A stretch of DNA of 64,000 nucleotides from the NCBI RefSeq assembly GCF_013114825.1, contig NZ_JAAVLX010000010.1:186001-250000 (forward strand). The letters run 5' to 3'. The notes beneath the pieces are model-generated. The model did no database searches and was not told the DNA's origin. It was given only the letters and a program-made list of their open reading frames with translations. Origin of the DNA: Bradyrhizobium australiense (GTDB lineage: Bacteria; Pseudomonadota; Alphaproteobacteria; Rhizobiales; Xanthobacteraceae). Below are positions 37,889 through 47,800 of the stretch, one piece after another. The position numbers and the translations under genes were made by a program. The first letter of the stretch is position 1. Each line of letters starts with the position of its first letter.

Positions 37889-38659
37889 ATGGACTTGGGT
37901 TTGAAAGGCAGAAACGCCGTCGTGCTCGGCGGCACGCGCGGCATCGGGCGGGCGATTGCAGAAACGCTGGCCGGCGAAGGCTCGGGCGTCGCCGTTTGCG
38001 CCCGCAATGCGGATCAGGTCGCGGCCACCGTTGCCGAGCTGAAAGGGCTTGGCGTGCGAGCGGCCGGCGCGCCCATCGATGTCACCGACGCGGCCGCGCT
38101 GAAATCATGGGTATCGGATGCGGCCGGGGCGCTCGGCAGCATCGACATGCTGTTTTCCAATGCCGGCGCCATGGCGCAAGGCGGCGATCCTGTCTCATGG
38201 GAGCAGAATTTCCGGCTCGACGTGCTGGGCGCCGTCAACGCGTTCGAGGCCGCTCGTCCATTGCTCGAAGCGAGCGCGCAGAAGACCGGCGACGCGGCCT
38301 TCATCATCATTTCATCGATCTCGGCGGCGCAGGCGGATAGCGCCAGCTCCTACGGCCCGATCAAGGCGGCACTGATCCACATGGCCAAGGGACTGGCGCG
38401 GCAATACGCCGGAAAGAAAATTCGCGTTAACGTGGTGTCGCCGGGCACGGTCTATTTCAAGGGCGGCATCTGGAACGTGGTCGAGCAGAACATGCCGAAG
38501 CGATACCAGGATGCGCTGGCGCGCAACCCGACCGGGCGCATGGCGACGCCGCAGGAGATCGCCAACGCCGCCGTGTTCCTGGCAAGCCCGGCCTCCTCGT
38601 TCACCACCGGCTCGAATCTCGTCGTCGACGGCGCGATTTCGAATCGCGTTAATTTTTGA
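37889..38659 (+). CDS. Short-chain dehydrogenase/reductase (classical SDR)
   Basis: This 256-residue NAD(P)-dependent oxidoreductase has its cofactor loop at GGTRGIGRAIAETLAGEGSG (about residues 12-31), the structural SNAGA motif near 90, the catalytic Ser in ISSISAAQ and Tyr-x3-Lys in SSYGPIKAALIHMA, and the C-terminal GRMATPQEIANAAVFLASPA to SNLVVDG. The Tyr and Lys are both present, so it should be active. The substrate is unknown. A repeat element follows 17 bases after the stop. Confidence 0.92.
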   Translation: MDLGLKGRNAVVLGGTRGIGRAIAETLAGEGSGVAVCARNADQVAATVAELKGLGVRAAGAPIDVTDAAALKSWVSDAAGALGSIDMLFSNAGAMAQGGDPVSWEQNFRLDVLGAVNAFEAARPLLEASAQKTGDAAFIIISSISAAQADSASSYGPIKAALIHMAKGLARQYAGKKIRVNVVSPGTVYFKGGIWNVVEQNMPKRYQDALARNPTGRMATPQEIANAAVFLASPASSFTTGSNLVVDGAISNRVNF

Positions 38660-38675
38660 GGGAGGCGTGCAGTTT

Positions 38676-38764
38676 GTGGGGTGGGCAAAGCGCGCTTGCG
38701 CCGTGCCCACCATCTATCCCGATGTTAACTGAATGGTGGGCACCCTGCGCTTTGCCCACCCTAC
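38676..38764. repeat. Short inverted-repeat element (GTGGGCAAAGCGC family), copy 2
   Basis: GGGGTGGGCAAAGCGC at the left and GCGCTTTGCCCACCCT at the right are inverted, with CCGTGCCCACCAT and ATGGTGGGCAC inside. It shares its modules with 6712-6794 and lies between the convergent SDR and HbpS-like genes. Confidence 0.8.
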
Positions 38765-38796
38765 AATTTTACGATCCGGAATGACGGATGGAGCGA

Positions 38797-39330
38797 CTAC
38801 TTCACCGTATCCGCACCGGCCTTGCAGGCGACTGCATCCTGGTCGCCGGTGGCACCGCTGCAACCGACTGCACCGATGATTTTTCCACCCTCGACCAGCG
38901 GAAGGCCGCCGGGAGATGCGGTCGGCGAAGGCGCCTCCAGCGTGGCGATATAGGCTCCGGCAGGAGTCTGCATCGCGCTGTTGAAGATCTGCGTCGGGCG
39001 GCGATAGCGCGCCGCGGTGCGCGCCTTGTTCTGTGAGATGTTCACCGACCCCTGCTGCGTGTTGTCCATCTTGTAGAAATAGACGAGCTCGCCATGCGTA
39101 TCGGCGACCGAAATAGCGAGCTTCCAGTTGCGGGGCGATTTCGTGGCCTCGGCGACGACCGCTTTCACGACCTCGGCCGCGCGGTCGGCGGTGATCGAAT
39201 CTCCATAGGGAATATCGAAAGGCATCTGGTCCGGCACCGCGGCCGGAGGGGCCGGTTGCTGGGCCTGAGCCTGAGCGCAGACCGTCACGGCTGCGCAAGC
39301 TGCAAAGATCGCCAAAGTGCTCTGACGCAT
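38797..39330 (-). CDS. Exported GlcG/HbpS family heme-binding-like protein
   Basis: This 177-residue protein has a signal peptide (about residues 1-23, ending AQAQAQ). The mature domain follows the GlcG/HbpS pattern: ITADRAAEVVKAVVAEATKS helix, ISVADTHGELVYFYKMDNTQ, ARTAARYRRPTQIF, and GGLPLVEGGKIIGAVGCSGA near the end, which is the best-conserved stretch of the family. HbpS senses heme in Streptomyces, while GlcG is of unknown role. The gene stands alone. Confidence 0.85.
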   Translation of the reverse strand: MRQSTLAIFAACAAVTVCAQAQAQQPAPPAAVPDQMPFDIPYGDSITADRAAEVVKAVVAEATKSPRNWKLAISVADTHGELVYFYKMDNTQQGSVNISQNKARTAARYRRPTQIFNSAMQTPAGAYIATLEAPSPTASPGGLPLVEGGKIIGAVGCSGATGDQDAVACKAGADTVK

Positions 39331-39670
39331 GTCTTCCTCCCAAGGTATTGATAAGGGTATTGATTATGTTGCTGCCGAGCTTCCCCTTTGCTGCCCGGTT
39401 GACGTCAACAGTAGGGGCTTTGCGGGCTGGTTGATACTCAATTTGGCCGCGCAGATTGCGCACCCTGCTACGGGGTTTGCTGCGGTCGCGAAAGCAGCCG
39501 ATATGGCGGATGGCCCCATGCCGCGACACCGGGCACGGTTGCGTGAATTCGGCTTACAACTCACGAAGTAAACCGGTCAATTTGAAGCGATAAGCTAAGG
39601 GAACTTTACGAAGTTACCTTCACTCTGATGGCCTGTTTCGAATGCCCAGCTCGGCTGGGTCCAATGACGG
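39331..39670. other. Intergenic region upstream of HbpS-like and PilZ genes
   Basis: About 340 bases with no convincing gene. It must hold the promoter of the minus-strand HbpS-like gene and of the plus-strand PilZ gene. Two copies of GGTATTGAT, 11 bases apart (from about 39343), form a direct repeat close to the HbpS-like start and might be a binding site. Confidence 0.4.
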
Positions 39671-39952
39671 ATGGCCACGATGATTGTCGATGAGCAAAGG
39701 ACAAAAGTGCAGCGCGAACCGCGACGCGAGCTCCGCAAACGGCCGACATGGATGACGATCGACGACGGGATGACCAGGATTGAATGTTTTGTCCTGGACG
39801 TCTCACCGGGCGGCGCCAAGATCGTGACTGACGCCGCGTTCGATGTCAGAGACAGTTTTCAACTGGCGCTAGTGCCCGAACACGCGACGCGCCAGTCCTG
39901 CGAAGTGGTCTGGCGCCGGGGCAAGACCTATGGCGTGAAATTTCTGTCTTGA
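39671..39952 (+). CDS. PilZ domain protein
   Basis: This 93-residue protein consists of little more than a PilZ domain. The N-terminal arginine cluster (QREPRRELRKRP) and the motif LDVSPGGAKI match the RxxxR and D/NxSxxG motifs that bind c-di-GMP. The strand-rich remainder (CEVVWRRGKTYGVKF) completes the barrel. It is likely a c-di-GMP receptor and could respond to the diguanylate cyclase at 12.9 kb, which is only a possibility. Start at 39671; an ATG 9 bases on is possible. Confidence 0.85.
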   Translation: MATMIVDEQRTKVQREPRRELRKRPTWMTIDDGMTRIECFVLDVSPGGAKIVTDAAFDVRDSFQLALVPEHATRQSCEVVWRRGKTYGVKFLS

Positions 39953-40043
39953 GAAGCAGCGTCTTCGCCGCGGCTCGACGAATATGTACCACCGCGGTGG
40001 CCTCATGGTTCTCCCGGCGATGCGAAGCATCGTCCGGAGACGG

Positions 40044-40080
40044 CGCGGAGCCTGTCATCGGGCCGCGCGCGGACCCATGG
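40044..40080 (-). repeat. Diverged copy of the 47-bp repeat core
   Basis: Read on the minus strand, this stretch contains the module GCCCGATGACAGGCTCCGCG preceded by GGGTCCGCGCGCG, close to the core shared by 15236-15282 and 51512-51558. The flanks (CGGCGATGCGAAGCATCGTC) add a further hairpin. Confidence 0.55.
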
Positions 40081-40233
40081 GCGCCTCCTCACCGAGAGGG
40101 GAGATAGTCTTCTCCTGCGGCGTGCCGGCGCGCCATCTCTGCGCCCCCGCAGACATCATCTCGTCGTGATTGGCCTCGACGTATGACTGTATTATTACAT
40201 TCATATGTCAGTTCGATTACGGCGGAGCGGCGA

Positions 40234-41151
40234 ATGAGCTTGGAATGGCAGGCGCGGTCAGGTTCCCTGGCCTGGTCGAATCCCGTGTCCTGGTGGTGGG
40301 GCCTGTTGACGCTGGTAAGCGGCGTCAATATCGCGATCTGGTTCGCGCTGTATCGCGAGCTTCCCGCCCAGCCGAGCGGATCCGCCGGCAGCGCGTCCGG
40401 CATCGGAATGATGCTGCTGTTCTGCGCGGCTTATGTGTTCGGCTGCGCCTTCAGGTCGTTTCTGCCGCGTGCAGACGTGCAGCGGATCTGCCTTTTCGAC
40501 ACCTGGCTGTCGAGCGTCATGGTCGGGCGTTCCGTGGCAACCGTGGCCGAGATCTGCTTCGTGGCGCAATGGGCCATTATCCTGCACCAGCTCGGCACGA
40601 TGACCGGAGCGGATACGGTCGTGAATGTCGCGCGGATGATCGTTCCGCTGATCCTGATCGCCGAATGCCTATCATGGTATGCAGTGCTGACCAGGAACTA
40701 TCTCGGCAACGCTATCGAGAATTCGCTATGGGCGGTTGCCTTCTTCGCCATCGGTGTCGCTCTTTGCCGCCTGCTGCCGGAGTTCAACGGCGCGGTTCGC
40801 GCGGGTCTCGCTGTCGCCATCGCGGGCATTGCCGGTTTTCTGGCGTTTCTCATCACGATCGACGTCCCGATGTACCTGAAGCGCTGGCGGACCGGGGATG
40901 CCGATGGCGACAAGCGCCTGACGCCCCGCGAGGGCTTGCGCGACGTCAGCACGCGCTGGGTGGTGACGCGCGATCTTGCGGAGTGGAAGGACGAGATTGC
41001 CTGGATGTCGCTGTATTTCAGCCTGGCGGTCTGGGCGAGCCTCGCGCTGTGCATCTTCCACTCGCTCGAACATCATCTGCCGCAGTACCGGACTGAAGCG
41101 GCAATCACGAGCGGAGCATCGAGCGCGGCCGTCTTCGGCAGCACCCGATAA
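40234..41151 (+). CDS. Hypothetical multi-spanning membrane protein
   Basis: This 305-residue integral membrane protein has about seven hydrophobic segments (e.g. WWGLLTLVSGVNIAIWFALY, GMMLLFCAAYVFGCAF, GLAVAIAGIAGFLAFLITID). A hydrophilic stretch with DADGDKRLTPREGLRDVS resembles an EF-hand-like calcium loop. The ATG at 40234 has GGAGCGGCG upstream; an ATG 51 bases earlier is possible. I do not recognise the family. The MgtC-like gene follows 88 bases later. Confidence 0.7.
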   Translation: MSLEWQARSGSLAWSNPVSWWWGLLTLVSGVNIAIWFALYRELPAQPSGSAGSASGIGMMLLFCAAYVFGCAFRSFLPRADVQRICLFDTWLSSVMVGRSVATVAEICFVAQWAIILHQLGTMTGADTVVNVARMIVPLILIAECLSWYAVLTRNYLGNAIENSLWAVAFFAIGVALCRLLPEFNGAVRAGLAVAIAGIAGFLAFLITIDVPMYLKRWRTGDADGDKRLTPREGLRDVSTRWVVTRDLAEWKDEIAWMSLYFSLAVWASLALCIFHSLEHHLPQYRTEAAITSGASSAAVFGSTR

Positions 41152-41239
41152 GACAACAGCCACCGAAACTTTACATCGCATTGCCGCGTTACACGCCTGT
41201 GTTGCGGCTAGCGCGGCTTTTGTTTCAGAAGGGCATGTT

Positions 41240-41686
41240 TTGGACCGGTTTCAGATAGGCCTCCATTTTCTGGCGCTGGCCGCGGCTTTCGCGCTGGCCA
41301 TTCCGATCGGTTGGGATCGTGAAAAGCGGGCGCGGAGCGCGGGCCTGCGGACCTTTCCGCTGGTCGCGATGGCGAGCTGCGGATTCGTGCAGGCCAGCGA
41401 AAATCTGCTGGTGCATTCGCCCGACGGCATGGCGAAGGTGATCGAAGGCCTGATCACCGGCATCGGCTTCATCGGCGGCGGCGCGATCCTCAAGCAAGGC
41501 ACCACTGTGCAGGGCACGGCTACGGCCGCGAGCCTGTGGGCCACCGGCGCGATCGGCGTTTCCGTCGGGCTGGGCAGCTATGACGTCGCGGTGACGGTAG
41601 CGGTGTTCACGTTCCTGACCTTGAGGCTGCTGACGCTGGTCAAGGAAGAGCGCGATCTTCAGATCGGTCAAGGCGGCAAGGAATGA
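41240..41686 (+). CDS. MgtC/SapB family membrane protein
   Basis: This 148-residue protein has four to five membrane helices. The diagnostic stretch IPIGWDREKRARSAGLRTFP (about residues 19-38) and GLITGIGFIGGGAILKQGTT (about 71-90) are the MgtC signature; MgtC proteins modulate ATP synthase and help growth at low magnesium. The start is a TTG at 41240 with AGAAGGG seven bases upstream; no ATG is available near the domain start. It is shorter than virulence MgtC, lacking the C-terminal soluble domain, as is usual for the SapB group. Confidence 0.87.
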   Translation: MDRFQIGLHFLALAAAFALAIPIGWDREKRARSAGLRTFPLVAMASCGFVQASENLLVHSPDGMAKVIEGLITGIGFIGGGAILKQGTTVQGTATAASLWATGAIGVSVGLGSYDVAVTVAVFTFLTLRLLTLVKEERDLQIGQGGKE

Positions 41687-42112
41687 GCCGTTAGCCCGGA
41701 TGAGCCAAGGTCCGATTGTACCGGGACTGGTCGCGAGGGGATCAAGCCGCAGGAGAAATCCTACGCATACGATGCATAACAGTCACCGCACCGTGAGGGT
41801 ATTTCGTCGACCGCGGACAACATGAAGTATTCCGTGCCTCGTGCGAAACCATTTTCCCGGCCGAGGAAAAAGTCCCGAAACGATGGCGTCGTAACGTGAT
41901 CCCGTGATCAGACATGGAGACGATCATGTGGACGCTCATCAACATACTCTACCGGGAATATTGTCTGGCTCGGTTGCAGGAGATGCGCAGGATCACCCTC
42001 GCTCGCTGAAGCTCGATGAAGCGCGAGCAATCTGTCGCAGCCAGCATTTGCTGACTTGCGGTGAACCGCAATCAGGAGTCACCTTGTCGGACCAAGATCG
42101 AAGGAGAAGGTT
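41687..42112. other. Intergenic region with a REP-like fragment
   Basis: About 425 bases without a convincing gene. At 41692-41725 lies TAGCCCGGATGAGCCAAGG with TACCGGG, a fragment of the CCCGGAT-type elements seen at 15226 and 57387. The rest holds no motif I can assign; the promoter of the small gene at 42113 is presumably here. Confidence 0.45.
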
Positions 42113-42328
42113 ATGCAGCCATCGACAGACGATCTGCTGATACGCCAAATTAGTGCGCTGATATCCGCGACCGCCGATGCAACGTCCACCAGCAGGGAAC
42201 ATGCCCCCTTCATCGAGGCACGGCTATACCAAACCCTCGCTGCACATTGCGCCGAAAAGCAAAAGATCGCAGCAATGCTTGCGAGAAGTGGAGTCGGAAC
42301 GACGCGAACGGAATTGATCTATTGGTAG
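42113..42328 (+). CDS. Small hypothetical protein
   Basis: This 71-residue soluble, helical protein (MQPSTDDLLIRQISALISAT onward, ending GTTRTELIYW) has a very good ribosome-binding site, GAAGGAGAAGGTT, directly before the ATG. No membrane segment, signal or known motif. It has the character of a real small gene although nothing is known of its role. It is convergent with the AraC-type gene, whose stop lies 56 bases away. Confidence 0.6.
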   Translation: MQPSTDDLLIRQISALISATADATSTSREHAPFIEARLYQTLAAHCAEKQKIAAMLARSGVGTTRTELIYW

Positions 42329-42384
42329 ATCGACGCCAGCGGATCTTCGGCGAAGCCGTCACTGGGCTACCTTTTTGATTGCTC

Positions 42385-43419
42385 TCACGCCGCGTCCGGG
42401 GGGATGCGCGCTGGCCCGTCACCTCCAACCAGTCCCGATCGGGAGCGCGATCCTCCGGATTGGCCCCTAAATTGGCCCCTAAATTGTCCTGGCGGAATAC
42501 CGAACTCGCGCTTGAACGCCCGATTGAACGCCGCCTCCGAATCATAACCGACCTCGGACGCCACCTGTATCACCGGCTCCCGCGTGGTTTGCAGCATCCT
42601 GGCGGCGAGTTGCAGTCGCCAGCGGGCAAGATAGGCCAGCGGCGGCTCGCCCAGAAACCGAGAGAACCTCTCGGCCAGGACCGAGCGTGAAACCGCTGTA
42701 GCGGCAGCAAGTTCCTCCACGGTCCAATGATGACAGGGCTTGCGGTGCATAAGCGCCAGTGCGCCGCCGACAACCGGATCCCGCGCACCCGCAAGCCAGC
42801 CGGTCTGCTCGGCCGGCAGCGCTTCCATATAGCGGCGGATGGTTTCGATGAAGAGCGCTTCCGCCATCTTGGAGAGCAGCACCGATTGTCCCGGCCGCGA
42901 GGATCCTGCCTGGGAGACAAGATGGCGAACCGAGCTCTCCAGCCATTCGCCGGCCGGGTCGCCGCGGAGATTGATCTTGATCATCAGCGGCAGGCCGGCA
43001 AGGAAAAGCCGTTCGGCATGACGCTCGCAGCCGAAATAGCCGCAGACAAATTGGGTCAGTTCGCCGCCTCCACCCAAGCGCATTGTCGTCAGATCGCCCG
43101 CGAGATACCTGCCGAGCGAAGCTCCGCTGTCAAAGAAGGCCGATGGCGAACCGTACGAAACAGTATGAGCATCGCCATGGGGGATAATCAGAATATCCCC
43201 CGCCTCGACGGCGATGTCCTCTTCGCCCGAAAAGCATACGACCGCCTTTCCGTGGGTGACCAAATGATAGCTGACCAGGCGCTCGGTTCCGGGGGCAAGC
43301 ACGTGGGCGACCTTTTGCAGGTGCGGCACCTTGAACCCCCAGGGGGCCGTACACTCCGCGTGATAGAAGATGGCGCCGGTCATGCGCACCGACGTCAGGG
43401 CCTCGGATAGAGCATCCAT
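42385..43419 (-). CDS. AraC family transcriptional regulator with cupin sensor domain
   Basis: This regulator of about 344 residues has an N-terminal cupin (about residues 12-120: EDIAVEAGDILIIPHGDAHT) and two C-terminal helix-turn-helix motifs of the AraC type (about 230-320: TVEELAAATAVSRSVLAERF and PVIQVASEVGYDSEAAFNRA, then FKREFGIPPGQFR). The C-terminus carries a short FRGQ repeat. I chose the ATG at 43419 (GGAG six bases before it); a TTG at 43476 is possible. It is divergent from the FAD-dependent oxidoreductase and likely controls it. Confidence 0.88.
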   Translation of the reverse strand: MDALSEALTSVRMTGAIFYHAECTAPWGFKVPHLQKVAHVLAPGTERLVSYHLVTHGKAVVCFSGEEDIAVEAGDILIIPHGDAHTVSYGSPSAFFDSGASLGRYLAGDLTTMRLGGGGELTQFVCGYFGCERHAERLFLAGLPLMIKINLRGDPAGEWLESSVRHLVSQAGSSRPGQSVLLSKMAEALFIETIRRYMEALPAEQTGWLAGARDPVVGGALALMHRKPCHHWTVEELAAATAVSRSVLAERFSRFLGEPPLAYLARWRLQLAARMLQTTREPVIQVASEVGYDSEAAFNRAFKREFGIPPGQFRGQFRGQSGGSRSRSGLVGGDGPARIPPDAA

Positions 43420-43587
43420 CTCCTGCTCCGCCGCCGTTGACACTATGGACTGCAAAAAACCATGGAGTTTCGGCAAAGTTTGGGCTGGGGCTTCCCGCTA
43501 AACTCGAAGCCACGAGTTCCGGCCGCTGCGGCCAGTCAGCTCCTTGGCACCTTGGCGGCAGGGAAGAATTTTGCAAGGAGGTTTTCG

Positions 43588-44820
43588 ATGGGCAAGGCAT
43601 TCGACGTGATCGTCATGGGCGCGCGCTGCGCCGGCTCGCCAACAGCGATGTCCCTGGGGCGGAAGGGATACCGAGTGCTGGCGGTCGATCGCGCTTCATT
43701 CCCGAGCGACACCGTCTCAACGCATCTCCTGCATCCGCGCGCCGTGAATGCGCTGGCACGATGGGGCCTGCTCGACCGGCTGGTGGCGACCGGCTGCCCG
43801 CCGATCCACACCTACTCCTTCGACTTTGGCGCGTTCACCATTGCCGGCGCTCCCGGCACTGACAAGGATCCCGTTGCCTACTGCCCGCGGCGGACAATCC
43901 TCGACAAACTTCTCGTCGATGCCGCGGCCGAATCCGGCGCGGAGGTGCGTCAGGGCTTTGTCGTCGAGGAAATAATTATCGACGGCGAGCGGGTGGTCGG
44001 CATCAAGGGTCAATCGAAGCACGGCGGCTCCGTCACGGAATCTGCCGAAATTATCGTGGGGGCTGACGGCCGACACTCCATGCTGAGCGAGGCGGTCCGC
44101 CCCGAGCAGTACCGCGAGAAGCCACCCCTGTTGGCAGCTTACTACAGTTATTGGAGCGGGCTGCCCATGGACGGCCGCTTTGAAACCTATATCCGCGACA
44201 AGCGCGGATTTGCGGCAGCGCCGACCCACGACGATCTGACGCTCGTAATTGCCGGTTGGCCTTACCCGGAGTTTGCCGACAACAAGAAAGATATCGAGGG
44301 CAACTACTTGAAAGCAATTGACCTGGCGCCAGACCTCGCCAGGCGGCTGCGCAACGCAAAACGCGAAGCACCCTTCGCCGGCGCGGCGGTGCCGAATTAT
44401 TTTCGCAAGCCTTACGGCCCTGGCTGGGCACTCGTAGGGGACGCCGGCTATAACAAAGACTTCATAACAGCACAGGGAATTCTCGACGCTTTCCGAGACG
44501 CCGAACTCTGCGCCACGGCAATCGACCAATCGTTGTCGGGCGCGCGGCCATTCGAGGAAGCTATGGGTGAATATCAGCGCATCCGCGACGCGGAAGTTGG
44601 CGCGATGTACGATTTCACGTGCGACCTCGCAACGCTTGAACCGCCGCCACCGGAGCTGCAACGGATCCTTGGGGCGGTTCACGGCAACCAGGCAGCCATG
44701 GACGGCTTTGCGCGTCTGAATGCCGGGACGATATCGCCAACAGAGTTTTTTGCGCCGGAGAACGTCGAAGCAATTTTTGCCGCTGCCGACTCGAGGACCC
44801 AAAGGATGAGTGGATCGTGA
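43588..44820 (+). CDS. FAD-dependent oxidoreductase (FixC/geranylgeranyl reductase-like)
   Basis: This 410-residue flavoprotein begins MGKAFDVIVMGARCAGSPTA, an FAD-binding Rossmann fold (GxRCAG variant of GxGxxG), with the second nucleotide motif IIVGADGRHSMLSEAV (DG motif) and the C-terminal FAD-ribityl motif GPGWALVGDAGYNKDFITAQ. It belongs to the PHBH-like group that includes monooxygenases and geranylgeranyl reductases. The ATG at 43588 has GCAAGGAGGTTTTCG, a near-perfect ribosome-binding site, so the longer upstream frame is discarded. The divergent AraC-type gene probably regulates it. The substrate is unknown. Confidence 0.9.
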   Translation: MGKAFDVIVMGARCAGSPTAMSLGRKGYRVLAVDRASFPSDTVSTHLLHPRAVNALARWGLLDRLVATGCPPIHTYSFDFGAFTIAGAPGTDKDPVAYCPRRTILDKLLVDAAAESGAEVRQGFVVEEIIIDGERVVGIKGQSKHGGSVTESAEIIVGADGRHSMLSEAVRPEQYREKPPLLAAYYSYWSGLPMDGRFETYIRDKRGFAAAPTHDDLTLVIAGWPYPEFADNKKDIEGNYLKAIDLAPDLARRLRNAKREAPFAGAAVPNYFRKPYGPGWALVGDAGYNKDFITAQGILDAFRDAELCATAIDQSLSGARPFEEAMGEYQRIRDAEVGAMYDFTCDLATLEPPPPELQRILGAVHGNQAAMDGFARLNAGTISPTEFFAPENVEAIFAAADSRTQRMSGS

Positions 44821-44884
44821 AAGGCGGCGGCAGCTTTGCGCTCCGAAAGCCGATACTCCGATGACAACCGCAGAAGCGATCGGC

Positions 44885-47800
44885 TCAATGAAAATCCCGC
44901 GACGGCGGCAGGATGCGGACGTCGCGCGGGTGGCGGATTTTTTGCGCTGATGTCTCGGGATGATCGCGGCGGTCGTCGTTGAGCGGCTCGACCAGCGCGG
45001 GCCCTGCGGGCACTGGATGCTTGCGGCTTAAGGCATCATTGGCGAGGCCGATCAGGTCGTGGGAGCGGTCGAACATCCGCTGTGCCACCAGATGCGTCAC
45101 CTGCTCCGGGCTGCTCTGGATGTAGCCTTCGACCAGGATCAGGCGGGCACCCATCACCTCTTTCCGGTACTGCTCCATTACCTTGGGCCACACCACAATA
45201 TTGGCGATGCCGGTCTCGTCCTCCAGCGTCATGAAGACGACACCGTTGGCGCTGCCCGGCCGCTGCCGCACCAGCACCACGCCGGCGCAGCGAATACGGC
45301 GGCGGTCGTTGCTGTGATTGACATCCTTGCAGGGGACGACGCGCTCCTTCGTGAACCGCTCGCGCAAGAATTCCATCGGATGGCCCTTCAGTGACAGCCG
45401 GATCGTCTGATAATCGGCGACCACCTGCTCCGGCAGCGGCATCTGCGGCAGCGGCTTGGCCTTCTCGTCGGGCTGCTCGCGGGCGATCGCGGCCTGAAAC
45501 AGCGGCAACGGCACGTCGTCGGGCAGCCGCCGCACCGCCCACAGCGCCGCGCGTCGGTCGAGCCCGATGGAGCGAAAGGCATCGGCGTCGGCGAGCAGTA
45601 TCAGCGCACGCTTCGGCAGGCCGGTGTCGCGGGCGAATTCCTCCAGCGAGGTGAACGGGCGGCGGTTGCGGGCGGCGACGATGCGGTCGGCCCAGTCTGT
45701 AGTCACCTCTCCCGCTTGCGGGGGTCGAGACGAGCGAAGCTCGCTCTTAGGTCGGATCGCATCGATAGATGCGATCCGGGTGGGGGAAACTCTCTCCATA
45801 CGGGCAGCGGGACTCGCGGCAGCACCCCCACCCCAACCCTCCCCCGCAAGCGGGAGAGGGAGCACCGTCCCCGTGCGGCTGGTCTCGTCATTCTCCGATG
45901 CGCAATTGAGCATCAAAGAATCTCGAGATTCTATGGTGCGCAATTGCGCACCATAGTTCGATGCTGTCGCATCGCCCCGGAATGACAGTTGCATTTGCTT
46001 CAGCCGCTCCTCATCCTCATCAAGCCAGTGAAAACCGTCGATCTGGCGGAAGCCGAGCCGAACCGCACAGTATTTGCCCTGCCCCTCCTCCAGCGTGTTC
46101 TGGGCAAAGCTAAAGGACACGTCGATCTCGCGCACCTCGACGCCGTTCTTGCGGGCGTCGCCGACAATCTGCGCGGGCGCGTAAAAACCCATCGGCTGCG
46201 AATTGAGCAGGCCACAGCAAAAGGCATCGGGGTGCCAATATTTGAGCCATGACGAGACATAGACAAGTTGCGCGAAGCTTGCGGCATGGCTTTCCGGAAA
46301 GCCGTAAGAGCCAAAACCCTTGATCTGGTCAAAACAGCTTTTGGCGAATTCAGGATCGTAGCCGCGCGCGATCATGTTGTTGATCAGCTTAGCTTCGAAT
46401 TTTCCGATTGTGCCGACATTGCGAAAGGTCGCCATCGCGCGACGCAATCCGTTGGCTTCCTCGGGCGTGAATTTTGCGGCCTCGATCGCGATCCGCATCG
46501 CCTGTTCCTGGAACAAGGGCACGCCGAGCGTCTTGTGCAGCACGCGGTACAATTCATCCGCCGGCCCATGCTCAGGTGATGGTGACGGATAGCTCACCTT
46601 TTCCTGGCCGTTCCGCCGGCGCAAGTAAGGATGCACCATGTCGCCCTGGATCGGACCGGGGCGGACGATCGCGACTTCGATGACGAGGTCGTAGAAGGTG
46701 CGCGGCTTCAGGCGCGGCAGCATGTTCATCTGCGCGCGGCTTTCGACCTGGAACACGCCGAGGGATTCACCTCGCTGCAGCATTTGATAAACTTCGTCGT
46801 CGTCCTGCGATTTGATGTCGGCCAGCTCGTAACGCCGACCCTTGTGGTCGGCGATCAGATCAAAGCTCTTGCGGATGCAGGTCAGCATGCCCAACGCCAG
46901 CACGTCGACCTTCATCATGCTGAGCGCGTCGACGTCGTCCTTGTCCCATTCGATGAAGGTGCGGTCGTCCATCGCCGCGTTGCCGATCGGCACATAGGTG
47001 TCGAGCCGGTCCTGCGTCAGCACATAGCCGCCGACATGCTGCGACAAATGGCGGGGGAATTCGATCAGCTCGGAGGCAAGCGTAACCGCGAGTTCGACCA
47101 TCGCATTCGTAGGGTCTAGCCCGGCCTGGCGGACCTGCATCTCGTTGAGGCCCTTGCCCCAGCTTCCCCACACCGTATCGGCAAGCGCTGCGGTGACGTC
47201 TTCCGTCAGCCCCAGCGCCTTGCCGACATCACGGATGGCGCTGCGCGGGCGATAGTGGATGACGGTGGCGATGATCGCAGCACGATGGCGGCCGTAGCGG
47301 CGGTAAACATATTGCATCACCTCCTCGCGCCGTGAATGTTCGAAATCGACGTCGATGTCGGGCGGCTCCAGCCGCTCCTTGGAAATGAAGCGCTCGAACA
47401 AGAGGTCGACCTTGGTCGGATCGACCGAGGTGATGCCGAGCACGTAGCAGACCGCGGAGTTCGCCGCCGATCCCCGGCCCTGGCACAGAATGTTCTGGCT
47501 GCGCGCGTAACGGACGATGTCGTGCACGGTGAGAAAATAATGCGCGTATTTGAGCTCGGCGATCAGATCGAGCTCCTTGCGCAAGGTGGCGCGCAGCTTC
47601 TCGTCGATTACCCCGCCGAAATATTTTTCGACGCCCGCCCAGGTCAGGTCTTCGAGATGCTGTTGCGCGGTCTTGCCCGGCGGCACCGGCTCGTCCGGAT
47701 ACTGGTATTTGAGCTGGTCGAGCGAAAACGAAATGCGCTTTGCAAAGCGCATGGTTTCCGCGATCGCCTCGGGCAGATCGCGAAACAGCCGCGCCATTTC

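Noticed and set aside
39329..39571. 80-codon frame between the HbpS-like and PilZ genes
   Set aside because: No good start site, and the sequence shows no conserved character; more likely promoter region.
42385..43476. TTG start at 43476 for the AraC regulator
   Set aside because: The 19 extra residues have no support, while ATG at 43419 has GGAG at the right distance and gives a normal cupin start.
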